Positions 52,770 through 64,000 of a stretch of DNA of 64,000 nucleotides are shown piece after piece. Within the stretch, counting starts at the first letter, position 1, and each line of letters opens with the position of its first letter. Below the pieces are notes generated by a model. The model had not been told where the DNA came from. It ran no database searches and worked only from the letters and a program-made list of their open reading frames with translations. Origin of the DNA: Cololabis saira (lineage: Eukaryota > Chordata > Actinopteri > Beloniformes > Belonidae); contig NC_084592.1 in the NCBI RefSeq assembly GCF_033807715.1, positions 26,201,501-26,265,500 of the forward strand, written 5' to 3'. Made by a program: the position numbers and the translations under genes.

Positions 52770-55700
52770 AAATGAAACAGAACTATTCACAACTTTGAAG
52801 CTCTAATACTAGATTCTGGAAAGAATAAACACATGTTTTTTTTTAATCAAAACTATAAGACACTTATATATCAAAATACTTTTATTCAAGTCCTTCAAAA
52901 GTGTCAGCCAGTCCTATATAACTATATTCACACCTTATTCCAACATAATAAAACTATAATGTAACAGCACTTTGGTTACCTGTCATCGTTATGTGTAACA
53001 TTAAAGTTATAGTGGTATGAGTGGTATGTCTATACTCAACTGTAGTCGGGATGCCAGCTAAAAGAAATATAATCTTGTTTTTGTCATTAACATGTTTCTG
53101 GTGGAAACATTTCAATCATGTAATATTCTTCATTCTTCTGCATGCTACAAGCATCTCAAATAAAATGTTTTTTTAATATTCGTTGGTTGTTGGCTCTAGA
53201 TGAATCAGCTAACAGGAACCAGGAGGAGTCCTTGTCATGTTTTGATGCCCTCAGTAATATGACCCCAGAGAGGGGTTGCAAATAAAATATTGTACTGACT
53301 TTTTTCATGCTGAAACAGCATTGAAACATCACCAGGGAGGAACACTGAAGTTTGATGTCTCACAGATAAGTCAGTGCCTTTAATCTTTGATTTTATTTGA
53401 CAAATTTGATCATAATACAATTCTAATTAATTATTTATAATGCTGAATCTATTACATAATTCAAGCGTTGTTTTTTTTTTGTTTTTTTTAATTCATCCAT
53501 GGAAATCTGATCACCAGTGGCCAACACTATTGTAATCTCTGATCACGGTCCAAGACAAATTTAGATCCGATCACACAGGATGCTTTTGCAGGGGGTTTTC
53601 ATAGACTGAACACAAATGCATCCTGGGACATATTCAGGTCCTGCTTGATTTTGTGTGAAAATTAGCACAGTGAGGTTTTTTCTTCATTCATTCTCTCATT
53701 CATGTCATGGTGTATCTTTTTCTTGTATTTTATACACTTCCTTTGTTGAATTAAGTTTGAAAGAAAGAAGCTCACTGCACATCTTCATCTTTTCATACAC
53801 AGCGTCTTTGTCCATTTTTAAATTTTTGTCTGCAAGTTACACCTAGATACTTATAGCTGCTGCCTTTGGCCACGATATATGAGCAAAGGTAACACGCGTG
53901 TTTGCTTGTACTTAGAGCTAGATGGCCAGATCTGATCATTCAAGATGGATTTTGATTCACATTAATGCCAGAAAACACATACAAAGCGCTGGTCACTTGT
54001 CATCAGAGTTCCCAGGATACATTTTAGCACATTAAATGGCCTGAAAGGGGCCATTGTGGGCCCTGGAGGGTTGTAAATCAGAAGCAACAATCGGCCCGTG
54101 TAACCAGGAATTGATGTTGAATTAAAAACTTGTGATGTAAACTGGCAGCTGAGGAAATGCATCAAAAGTCCAAACCCACTGAGCCATGTGTTATGCTTCA
54201 AAATAGGCGTTTGCAGTAACAGCTAAGCAAGCTGTAGGCAATGTTTCATGTCACTTTGGAAACCATTAAGACAGAATATGGCGTACTACCACCATTAGTT
54301 TATTTACAAAGTTACCATGTCATTCATTCATTTATTTTTATACTCCTTAAACTTATTCAAGGTAGAGATTGCTGGACTCAGCCGCTACTCAGTGACACGT
54401 GGGGTAAACCCTGGACAAGTTGCCAGGCCATCATAGTATGAGAGATTATTCTATCAAGGAAATTCAAATAAAATGTTTAAGTGATGGATATGTATCAAAA
54501 AATAAAATCATTGCTCTCATTATGAGAATCATGCACAACTCCATCACATTGTCTTACATCAAACAGATCATTATAAACTTATGCCTTTGCACAACTAATG
54601 ACTGCTTGCTTTGCTCTGTTGTTTGAAGCGCTGCAGCATTCATATTATTATCTTTTTCTTTCCTTTTTAAATTATTCACACTTTTACATTCAAATAATCT
54701 ACTCTTTTTGTGAAAGAATGTTGAGTTTGGATTGATCATTTTAGCAGAAGAAGGGTCACATGATGCATACCATGCCTCTTTGTGTGTGACTACACACCGC
54801 TAGAAAGGCACACTTTTAATTCAGGTCGGTAGTCCTTTTGATTTGTGATGCAAGATTTTTGTATTTCTACAGCAGCCAAAAAGAGCACCTCTGACGTCAA
54901 AGGCACCCCGGAGATGGGGATGTGCATTTGGAGGCAGTCACCTGTAAATGCTGCATAACTGTACAAAAAAAGTACCAGTAAGTCAGAATTACTAATAAAT
55001 TCAGTTACTTCAAAAATGAGATGATGGGACATGTGTTGATCTGTGCCCTTAAAAACAAAATCATAGGGCGCCTGCTCAACCAAGGGACCTGTCTGGTGCC
55101 CGTGATGCAAAGGCTACAGCCCTCGTGCACCCAGGTTCAAGTCCTTGGACCGCTGAGTTGCATGTCGTCCCTGAAGCCCAACAATGTCATAACCTGTGAA
55201 TTCCAGTGCTCTTGACTGTTGAATTTGCACGCACTGGACACAGTTTGCATGAATGCAATCAATGTCTGAGCGTGTGGCGTTGTTTAGTGGAGCTCATTCA
55301 TTAGGACATCGATGTGTTTCCACACTCTGCACCCATTTCCTGTCTCACCGCTCTCAGCAAAGGCCAGTAGACCCACAAAGGTGACGATAAAATAGATATG
55401 TATGTCTCTGAACAAACTGCACTCAATAACATGTCATTGATCATTACCAGTGAAAGGGTTGGACAAAAAAGAGAAAATAAGAATATTCTGTTTGTATCTT
55501 AAAAAAGAGACTGAAAAGTAAATATGGATGGGATTAGACTTCAACACGAGTAAAACATTAAAGGTGCTGCATCTTTTAGTGAAGATAACTATTTTCCAAC
55601 TTCATTCATTATACATAATTTATAATGATTTAGTTCATAATGGTATTCCAATTCATGCTAATGGTCAAAGATAAGTCATAATGTTAATCCTGGTAGGGTA

Positions 55701-56700
55701 CCAATTTTGTTTTGTTTTCTAACGTTTTATAGTGACGTGGAACTTTAGTGACTAAACTGAGGGTAATGCTATTAAACTACAGTTTCGTAGTTATTGCTGT
55801 TGCAAATAAAGAATTTAAGAATCCGAGCCGGGTCAAACATGGCAGCGAAGCCACACCTGTTGGTGCTGGTCTCACTACGCTTCAGAGAGCCAAAAATATC
55901 AGCAGGAGGTCCCACTCTGATCACGTTTCAGCTTCAGTCCTGGCTGTGGGGAATGTCTTTCTGAAACTGTTGTTTTTCTGAAACACATTTAATGCACAAA
56001 ACATTTGTCTGCGCAAAATGCCTACAAACCTACTTTTGTCCACCTATCCGGTGACTTTTGAAAATTGAGGTCAATTTATTTGGATGATACGCGATTAGAA
56101 TATGATAAAATCTCAGAAAATCATTAAATCCTTTTTTTTTTTTTACTTATGCTATTAACTTGATTATCTACTAGGTGAAGCTAATCACCAGAATTTAGTA
56201 TTGCGCAATGATTTTTTTCCCTCTCTTTTTAAAGGCTTTTATTCGTACCCTTACACAGAACTTTCAAGTTCAGAGGTATTTACACACATTTTAATTTTTT
56301 TCCTTTAGTGAGGTGTTGGCTCATATTTCATTTAAAGTCAGACTTGAATGCTATTTTAGTTCTTAAAGCATAGCTAAGCAATGAACTGGATCAAAACAAC
56401 TTGAAAAAGTTTTTAAACAAGTAACATGTGATACATTCTGTTATTTGAAGAGCATTGAATGCCATGTTTAATCCAAAGATGCTCCTCGAGGGCCAGCTAT
56501 TGGGGTTTATATCACCTTCTCTGTGGTCACAATGCCTGGAGGTTTGGATACCCAGGAACCAAAGAGATGGTTAAAGACACGTTTTACATTTGTGATTCTG
56601 TCATATAACCTTCTGGAACAATAAAGGGTTATCTACCGTGTAGATTTGCCACAGAAGGGTTTTGATATATCGGCACCTATAAAAGTACTGTATGGATAGT
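52770..56700. other. unassigned sequence downstream of the Frizzled-like gene
   Basis: No further CRD, netrin-like or seven-transmembrane coding sequence was recognised. A 27-bp near match to 33288-33314 lies at 55907-55933. Confidence 0.5.
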
Positions 56701-56721
56701 AAAACACACATGCAACACAGG

Positions 56722-57957
56722 CAGGGGCGGATCTATGGGTGGGCCTGGATGGGCACAGGCCCACCCAGATTGACAGCTTGCCCACCCAGTAAGATTCATG
56801 GAAAAAAAAAAAAAATATTGTATTTTTTTTTTCATAATAATTCATGATCAGTTACCATTGTGTCTGCCTTAAAAGTGTAACTGTGTAACTATTTTCTTGT
56901 TAACATTTAAAATTTAAAATAAAAAAATATAAAAACGAACTTCCTCTCACACGGTGAGCTGCGCTGTCTAATGTGCTGAATTTGTGTTCGGAGCGAGGTG
57001 TGAAGATCTATTCATGCTTTTAAGTGAACAGAGAAAAACATGTTTAATATCAGCAAAACAATAAAACATCATCAAAGACATAATCTCTTATTATGTTGCG
57101 GCGCGCAACAGGGCGCACGCCGCCGGCTCTGCGCCCACCTGCGCTAACTCTGCGCCGAGTCTGCGCCACCCCGGCGGTGTTGCCGCGTTCTATGTGAAAA
57201 AGGCTTAAAGGAGCCGTCTGTAAGAAATGGCCAAAACTGGTACTGCAGTCACTTTCAAAATATTGTTGAGCGGCGTGTACCCTCCCCCTCCTCCCCCCGA
57301 CCAGAGGTTGCCAGGTAGGCTGCAGAATGCAGCAGGAACATAGGCTGCCATGGCTGCGATAATTAGAGCCGAGCTGGCAACCCGGATGCCGAAACAATAC
57401 TGACTTGGTGATTGGGAGATAGGTGGAGGGTGGAGCTTCAGAAACAATACTGACTTGGTGATTGGGAGATAGGTGGAGGGTGGAGCTTCAGAAACAATAC
57501 TGACTTCGTGATTGGGAGATAGGTGGAGGGTGGAGCTTCAGGCCAAAACAAAAAATGACAACATAAACATCAGTTGAGGGCTGCAACTCCTCTTTTTAAA
57601 CTGGAATATCCTGGCTTGAGTGCTGTTGTCAGTGACATAAGTATTTGAAATGAACATGATTTTTAAATGTCTGTTGACATATCGGGGTCATTTTATGATT
57701 CGTTTTATTATTGCTCTTACATACAGCTCCTTTAAATTATGGAGTCTACAGTAGGACTGCTGTATATCCTTTCATACCTGTAGATATTTATCTGACAGGA
57801 ATCTGACTTAAATATGAGGTTTACTATAATCAGTGGGCAGAGTCCGACAGATTTTTTTACACAATATTATTTGTACGCACATCTGAACATATAAAAAATC
57901 AGGCCCACCCAAATTTTTGCAGGCCCACCCATTAGCTACATTCTGGCTCCGCCACTG
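56722..57957. mobile_element. hAT-type MITE (GGCCCACCC-rich ends) holding a nested MITE
   Basis: Starts CAGGGGCGGATCTATGGG and ends TTCTGGCTCCGCCACTG, with the 8-bp duplication AACACAGG (56714-56721 and 57958-57965). A TTAA element (57205-57735) is inserted in it. The GC-rich stretch at 57095-57185 belongs to the host element. Confidence 0.88.
57205..57735. mobile_element. TTAA-flanked MITE, second copy
   Basis: TTAA borders (57205-57208, 57732-57735) and ends AAAGGAGCCGTCTGTAAG and TTACATACAGCTCCTTT. It is nearly identical to 11336-11816 but has three rather than two tandem units of about 55 bp. Confidence 0.87.
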
Positions 57958-58405
57958 AACACAGGACAGTATATCCCAAAAAAAGTCACACACCTCCATA
58001 CTTTGTTTGGACTGCTTTAGCTTTGATTATGGCACACATTCACTATCATTGTCAGGGTTTGACACTTCCCCCCAGTTTGAGTTTCAGTTCTGTCCCTCCT
58101 GTTTCCCCTTTGCCCTGATTGTGTCTGCACCTGTGTCTCTTCGTGTCTCGTTATCCCCTGTGTATATCTGGTCTTGTCATTCCTTTGTTGCCTGTCGGTC
58201 CGTACTGTTTGTTCCCTCCATGTACTCCTGGTTTTCGATCCCTGTATACGTGAGTTGTTTTTGATCCTGCTCTGCAGCATTTTAGTTTGGCTTTTTTGTG
58301 GAATAAATCCTTCTGTTTTTTGAGAACTCCTGCCTCCAGCCTCCCTCTCTCTCCTTGCGTTTGGGTCCTCAACACCACGCCTTGTGACAGAACGGACCGA
58401 CCAGC

Positions 58406-59188
58406 ATGGACCCAGCAGGAGAGAGTGCATCGGCCCCTGCTCCGGTGATGGTCCTGGACCCCCCACAGCCTGCGCCTCGGACCCGGGTACCCCCGCAGCC
58501 TGCGCCTCGGACCCGGGTACCCCCGCAGCCTGCGCCTCGGACCCAGGTACCCCCGCAGCCAGCGCCACGGACCCGGGTCCCCACTCGGGCAGCTCCGGGG
58601 ATCCTCTGCCCCCCGACGCCGGCTCCCCGCATCCTGTCTGCCCCTGTTCCGGCCCCCCGCATCCTGTCTGCCCCTGTTCCGGCGCCCCGCATCCTGTCTG
58701 CCCCTGTTCCGGCTCCCCGCATCCTGTCTGCCTCTGTTCCTGAGGCGGTCCCGCCGCCCATCTCGGTTCCTGAGGCGGTCCCGCCGCCCATCTCGGTTCC
58801 TGAGGCGGTCCCGCCGCCCATCTCGGTTCCTGAGGCGGTCCCGCCGCCCATCTCGGTTCCTGAGGCGGTCCCGCCGCCCATCTCGGTTCCTGAAGCGGTC
58901 CCGGATGGATCTGCCCAGCCCCGAAAACGGCCCTCTGGCCGGTGTGCCCGGCCCCGAGTCTGGTTCCGGTGTTGGGCCCCCAAAATGACTCTCCGGTTGG
59001 CCCGGCCCCGTCTGCGTCCTCCGGAACTCTCTCGCCGGTCTGCCCGGCCTCGAGGACGGGCCCCGGAACGCTCTCGCTGGTCTGCTCAGTCCCGAGGACG
59101 GCCCCCAGAACTTTGGCCGTGTGGGGCCTGGGCCCCCTCTGCCCGCCCTGGGTGTGGACTGTTGGGACATCTGGGATCTGTCCCTTGA
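58406..59188 (+). CDS. proline-rich ORF of the LTR element (gag-leader-like)
   Basis: 260 codons from an ATG 17 bp after the first LTR to TGA at 59188. It starts MDPAGESASAPAP, which resembles the first residues of fish gypsy Gag proteins. The body is three blocks of 30-bp (10-residue) repeats: PPQPAPRTRV units, then PAPRILSAPV units, then VPEAVPPPIS units (at least five). The third part is Arg/Pro-rich. No CCHC zinc knuckle, protease or polymerase motif is present. Whether it is translated is unknown; GC-rich in-frame repeats keep other frames open too, including a 464-codon frame on the opposite strand. Confidence 0.5.
   Translation: MDPAGESASAPAPVMVLDPPQPAPRTRVPPQPAPRTRVPPQPAPRTQVPPQPAPRTRVPTRAAPGILCPPTPAPRILSAPVPAPRILSAPVPAPRILSAPVPAPRILSASVPEAVPPPISVPEAVPPPISVPEAVPPPISVPEAVPPPISVPEAVPPPISVPEAVPDGSAQPRKRPSGRCARPRVWFRCWAPKMTLRLARPRLRPPELSRRSARPRGRAPERSRWSAQSRGRPPELWPCGAWAPSARPGCGLLGHLGSVP
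58445..58890 (+). repeat. three arrays of 30-bp tandem repeats inside the LTR element
   Basis: Array 1 (about 58461-58570) repeats CAGCCTGCGCCTCGGACCCG; array 2 (about 58611-58735) repeats CCCCGCATCCTGTCTGCCCC; array 3 (about 58739-58890) repeats TGAGGCGGTCCCGCCGCCCA. All periods are 30 bp, so copy-number change keeps the frame. Confidence 0.85.
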
Positions 59189-59549
59189 GGGGGGGGTACT
59201 GTCAGGGTTTGACACTTCCCCCCCAGTTTGAGTTTCAGTTCTGTCCCTCCTGTTTCCCCTTTGCCCTGATTGTGTCTGCACCTGTGTCTCTTCGTGTCTC
59301 GTTATCCCCTGTGTATATCTGGTCTTGTCATTCCTTTGTTGCCTGTCGGTCCGTACTGTTTGTTCCCTCCATGTACTCCTGGTTTTCGATCCCTGTATAC
59401 GTGAGTTGTTTTTGATCCTGCTCTGCAGCATTTTAGTTTGGCTTTTTTGTGGAATAAATCCTTCTGTTTTTTGAGAACTCCTGCCTCCAGCCTCCCTCTC
59501 TCTCCTTGCGTTTGGGTCCTCAACACCACGCCTTGTGACAATCATTTCT

Positions 59550-61135
59550 AATAAGCATATGCAAAGATAGGAGAGTCAGTGCAAGATTTTCTCCAGCTTA
59601 TGGCAAAGATCCTCAAAGGGGTTAAGATCTGGATTCTGGGGTGGCCCATCCATGTGTGAAACTTATGTTTCATACATTCATCCTGAAGTACTTTCATAGT
59701 TTGAGCCCAGCAGACCCTGGCACTGTCATCTTCAAATCATCGTCCAGAAAAAAGAAAGTGTTGATAGAAAAAGCTTTGTCATTCATTATATTCATGTGGT
59801 CAACCGACCCCATTCTGAGTAAACATGAGGTTAACCACCATTTGAAGAGAGAGATAAATCTGGACTCTGATAGATATATTGAAGTTCCTCAGTAGTAAAA
59901 AGCACATATTGTCATTGTAATTATTCTTCTAAATGTTAGGGCACACTATCACCTTTCAGAAAAAGAACTCTGTTGGGAGCTGGTTCAGCCAGTTTGTCTT
60001 GAGCAGCGCTTTATGCTTGCTTTCACCCTCTGCATGGTTAACTCATATTACTTAGGTCTTTTTAATGAACAAGATCTACTAGTCTCCCTCGTCTGCCAAG
60101 TTCTGTGTCACTCTTTAAATGTCCCTCCTTCCTTGCTTCCACCTGCTTCAAGTGTAAAGGTTAAGGACTTATGTTATGCTCGGCTAGCCGAATATCTATA
60201 CATATGCCTATTAAGTGTGGATTGATTAAATCTGAGCTGAGATAAACTTTGCTCATAAAGCTGCCATTCAAGGAGTGTCAATGACTTAGGTCAAAGTTAT
60301 CTATAGAATCCAACTCCATTAAGGAAACCTGGCTTTTGGACTTGTTGCTGGTAGCAGTCAAGACGGTACTTTAAATCTTTCATCCTGAGTAGGTGGATTT
60401 AATTGGCATTTTATGAAATAAATCAGTATCACAGTGACTGACAAAGATTTTATAAAGTAATCCCTTGTCCATGTGGCCATATTAGGTACTGATTAATCAC
60501 AATTCACGACGAGTCCTGTCTGAGGGATTGGATATTGCAGGCGTGTGTTTTAAACTTGCTCTCTTGCTCGACAAATAAAATCCCGCCAGATTCCTTGACT
60601 TCTTGACATGTACTTTACCCCGTTGAGGCAAATATAAGCTAGGCTGTCTCATCTTTCTTTGAAGAACATTGATTTAAAACATTTCCAGGATTTTCTTATT
60701 CCTATGTTGATAAAGTGGACTGAATCATCTGTTCACCTTTTCTCCTCCTAAACTCCCTTCAATGGAAACTGCTTTTGTACTGAATCACGTTTGCAATAGC
60801 CTGTTGGTGTGACTCAGCTGAAATCATATCTTTCTTTTTTTTACAAGGTCCTAAAAGGACTAACTTTTTTGGAGTGTGCTGCAGGTCTGAAATGCAAAAT
60901 TGGATCTATATTGACAAATAAGAAAAACGTATTGGTCACGCCTCAGGGTCATACTGTTTGCACAAAAATAAGGAAAAGAAAAGAATCACAATGTTTTTTC
61001 TATCCTCCCACCCACCCATTTTCAATAGTTTTCTATATCCACTTCGATCCAGTCCAGGGTCATGGGGGTGTGTTGGAGCCTATGCCAGCTGTCAACGGGT
61101 AGGAGGCAAGGTATAAATATCCTTCACATATAAAG
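59550..61135. other. unassigned sequence
   Basis: No gene recognised; 61005-61090 resembles a common fish repeat (CAGTCCAGGGTCATGGGGGT). Confidence 0.5.
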
Positions 61136-61139
61136 CCTC

Positions 61140-62135
61140 TTTTCTTTCTTTCATTTTCTCCTCTTCCACCCAAGTTCCTCCTCTTCTCACCCATGTTCGT
61201 GATCTGCTCTTGTTTGGTTTTTAGTGTTTTCTATATAAAACTGTCCAGCAGGTTTTGGCTCCGACTTTTACAAGCAGTCATAAAAAAGGAAAAAAAAACA
61301 GAAAGAGAAAAACAGAACAAGGGCAGGCAATTCAGAAGAAGAAAATCTAATATTTTGCCTTGTCAGAGCCTAACATGAGACAATCAAAGACCACAGCTGC
61401 AAGCTGTCGTCTCTTTAATGGGCGCTTTATTTGGTAATCTAATGTTAAGTTTCCATCACAAAGAAATCTCATATCCTGTCATCAATATCATCAATAAAAC
61501 AGGAAGATTGAGCTTTGAGAGTAAATCAAGATATTTACACTTGTGCTGGATGTTGGACTTTTGCTGTGAAATGGCTGCTGTTTACAGATATGGCAACTCT
61601 TGCATACTGTAACAGATGCCAGACTTATCACCGGAGTTTCAACCCGTTACATCAGCAGACTTTTACAACCAAACTGTGTTTTCAACTATATAACTGCGTG
61701 GGAGCAACATTCAAAGTTCTGATCACCGTTAAGATCAAACACTGCAGGAAATAACGGAATCCTTCAATGTGGCAGCTACCAAGTATTAAGAAAATTAGCT
61801 TAAAGATAAATACCCTGTTGGTTACCTTTAACATAAAATGAAATGTACCTTACTATTTAAGGGCATAATTATAACTGATTATGCAAACACACCTATACTA
61901 ACCCCATGTCGTGACCCGAGCAGCCAGTATTCTCCTTTCCAAACCCTCATAAAATATCACTGCTGCTGGAAACAACACAGGCTGGATTTACAAGACTGCA
62001 GAGCTGTGTGAGGCTGTGTGAGTCTGTGTGCATGTGTGGGTGGGCAAAACCATACAGGGTTGCAGCCAGGCCACAGGGGGTGATATGATTGACCACAGTG
62101 TCGTGAGTCCACACCATGCACTCTGAGAGCCAATG
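61140..62135 (+). repeat. duplicated block, copy 2 (partner 35500-36650)
   Basis: See the partner at 35500-36650. Both copies follow CTTT-rich sequence. Between the two copies lies the Frizzled-like gene. Confidence 0.8.
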
Positions 62136-62139
62136 TTTT

Positions 62140-63265
62140 TTTGGAAAAAACATAAACTTTAATGCAATACATATTTCATGGCTATGTCGTGAATAGGTTC
62201 ATGCCAAGATATTGTTTGTTTTTGTAAATCACAGTCAGAGGGAAAATACTGAATTATCCATGAATGTTATTATTCATGCAGCCCCCGAGACAAGATAGAG
62301 TGATATTTCAGTGGGTGTAGTGTTGGTCTCAAGCCTTTATCAATGGGGAGAGCTGTGTCAGGAGGCCCCTCTGAGAAATCATAATAATAGATATTATAAT
62401 AATAATGTTTTTTAAAAAAAAGTAAAAGGAGCCAAATCAAAATGTGGAACGTGACGATCTGCTGTTGTAACCCCTTTAAACATAAAAGCTGAAAGAACTC
62501 ACTGCGTTATATATGTATTATTTTACATTCACATGTAAAATTTTCATATGAGAGCAGACAAACAACTATTTCAATGAAAAATAAATGTGCTTACGCCATA
62601 CTGAACACAACAAACCTAACAGCACGTACCTTTGTCGTGTTGAACTCTGCACAAGTATTTTGGTAGGTGCTATTATCCTGTGCATTCTTTTATCTGAAGA
62701 ATGGTCAAGTGTATTACTCATTGTTTACTGCAAATGTTTACATGGTGACTACAGCAACAGGGGCTAAGTGTCCTAGCAGCTAGATGATCTTTCATACTGT
62801 AGCAGCTACTGATGCTGTCAGTACTGCAACTGCATATTTGGGACACTTGGTTCATCACGCCTTTGCCCAGACTGCACAAAAACAACAGTGACATCACCCA
62901 TCCAAGAGTGATTTTCTAGTGTGGGAGCCGTAATCATCACCATCTTGGCCGGAGTTAACTCCCCCAACTCTGGTATATAGTTGTTTTTTTCCTTTTTAAA
63001 TAATTAAACAAAAAAGGTTGGAAGAACAAAAAGTCTAGCACTTGGTTGTAATATGCCTACTTTACCTTAGTAACTACAAGCAAGTTATTATAGCTTGGCT
63101 CAACTCATGCTAACAGTATAGTGCCATATATGTTTATTTTGATTGAATCATCTCCAACTAGGATTCCTGGAGCCAAAAAAAGGGCTGCTGGAACCTTTCA
63201 AAGCTAATCCAGAGCCAGCGATGACGTGCTAGTATAATTATCAACACAACAAGCTATATTATCTT
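62140..63265. other. unassigned sequence
   Basis: Nothing recognised. Confidence 0.5.
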
Positions 63266-63271
63266 TAAAAT

Positions 63272-63575
63272 AATGGTGGTTTAATGGTTAGCACTGTTGC
63301 CTCACAGCAAGAAGTTTCCTGGTTCAACTCCCTGGCCCAACTTCTGTGTGGAGTTAGTATGTTCTTCTCCCTGTGCTTGTGTGGGTTCCCTCCGGATACT
63401 CCGGCTTCCTCCCACAGTCTAAAAACATGCGAGTAGGCCCATAAGTGTGTGGGTGTGCATGGTTGTTTGTCTATATATGTGGCCCTGTCTTTCATCGGTG
63501 ATGAGCTGGGATAGGCTCCAGCAGACCCCTGTCCCCCTGTACAGGATTAAGTGGGTATAAAAAATAGATGGATAA
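63272..63575 (+). repeat. SINE-like repeat with tRNA-like head
   Basis: A-box-like GGTTTAATGGTTAGCACTGT, B-box-like GGTTCAACTCC, then GTGTGGGTTCCCTCCGGATA and CTTCCTCCCACAGTCT, ending GATGAGCTGGGATAGGCTCC and a TAAAAAATAGATGGATAA tail. Confidence 0.7.
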
Positions 63576-63767
63576 TGATTACTATGCTCAATTGTGTCAT
63601 AACTCATAGCTCAGAAGTCAAATTCACTAAGAATGCTAACTGCTACAGTTAGTAAAACTAGTGTTAAAAGTGTTGATAGTGAGCTGTTAACACCTAAACC
63701 ACAATTTGTTGCTTGGTGGTTAGCACTGTGCAGCACCTAACCCTATAAATAAATATATATATAGATA

Positions 63768-63847
63768 TAGATATAATAGAATAGAATAGAATAGAATAGA
63801 ATAGAATAGAATAGAATAGAATAGAATAGAATAGAATAGAATAGAAT
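63768..63847 (+). repeat. (AATAG)n pentanucleotide repeat
   Basis: About 16 units of AATAG, followed by AGCTTTATCGGCCAAGTATG, probably the tail of a retroposon. Confidence 0.95.
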
Positions 63848-64000
63848 AAGCTTTATCGGCCAAGTATGAACATGCCAGACAGGGAATTTGTTTTCGTTTT
63901 TTTTTGCTCACTGAACCCAGATTTAGATAGTTACAAACAGTAATAGACAAATGGCTCTATATTAACATATATACAATTTAAAAGTGAAAGGTGCAGCAGT

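Larger units (their letters stand above)
58050..59540 (+). mobile_element. 1.49-kb non-autonomous LTR retrotransposon (Ty3/gypsy-like, TRIM/LARD type)
   Basis: Two direct repeats, 58050-58389 and 59200-59540, begin TGTCAGGGTTTGACACTTCC and end CGCCTTGTGACA. By eye they differ by a single C in a C-run. Target duplication ATCAT (58045-58049 and 59541-59545). A polypurine tract TTGAGGGGGGGGTAC directly precedes the second LTR, and the LTR holds the polyadenylation signal AATAAA. There are no protease, reverse transcriptase or integrase sequences, so movement would rely on a related autonomous element. The near-identity of the LTRs means recent insertion. Confidence 0.93.

Noticed and set aside
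55748..55981. Exon of cdk15 (reading GLTTLQRAKNISRRSHSDHV)
   Set aside because: Vague resemblance to the N-terminus of CDK15 but no convincing splice sites and no kinase exons in the window; kept only as a repeated-word observation.
58151..59545. 464-codon open frame on the minus strand across the LTR element
   Set aside because: It runs antisense through the tandem repeats and both LTRs, with Arg/Gly-rich low-complexity translation; open because of GC-rich 30-bp repeats, not a gene.

Overview
This is vertebrate nuclear DNA, almost certainly from a ray-finned (teleost) fish. One very long gene is split into about 30 short exons with GT-AG introns. It sits in a dense background of fish-type hAT-like MITEs, tRNA-derived SINE-like repeats, non-LTR retrotransposon tails, Tc1 relics and long AC, AT, ATT and AAAG microsatellites. 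There is no bacterial or phage gene organisation. Gene identities come from recognising protein families in conceptual translations; no database search was possible.

Left half, about 1 to 33.1 kb: the minus strand carries als2 (alsin, a Rab5/Rac1 guanine-nucleotide exchange factor). I followed 30 coding exons from a 20-nt start exon at 29792-29773 to 510. They join without a break in phase into 4004 nt, about 1334 codons. They encode the RCC1-like domain, the DH and PH domains and the MORN repeats. The C-terminal VPS9 domain lies beyond the left edge. A 24-nt candidate microexon (9427-9450) would add eight residues inside the PH domain. Several introns have been enlarged by dated or nested transposon insertions.

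Around 33.0-33.2 kb there is a probable divergent promoter: a minus-strand splice donor fits a noncoding als2 exon 1, and a plus-strand ATG with a splice donor fits the start of another gene.

Right half, about 33.2 to 64 kb: mostly repeats and unassigned DNA. The one recognisable host gene is a plus-strand Frizzled-type cysteine-rich domain (CRD) gene at 50930-52765, closest to the FZD1/2/7 class. It has a signal peptide and all ten CRD cysteines but no seven-transmembrane region. In this sequence the CRD is cut by a 363-bp MITE, and the tail by an in-frame stop and a 562-bp hAT MITE. The als2-Frizzled neighbourhood agrees with the human order ALS2-CDK15-FZD7. Other notable items are a young non-autonomous LTR element with near-identical LTRs (58050-59540), a roughly 1-kb duplicated block (35.5-36.65 kb and 61.1-62.1 kb), two tail-to-tail retrotransposon ends (33.6-34.4 kb), and three copies of a MITE family that carries its own AAAG-type microsatellite.
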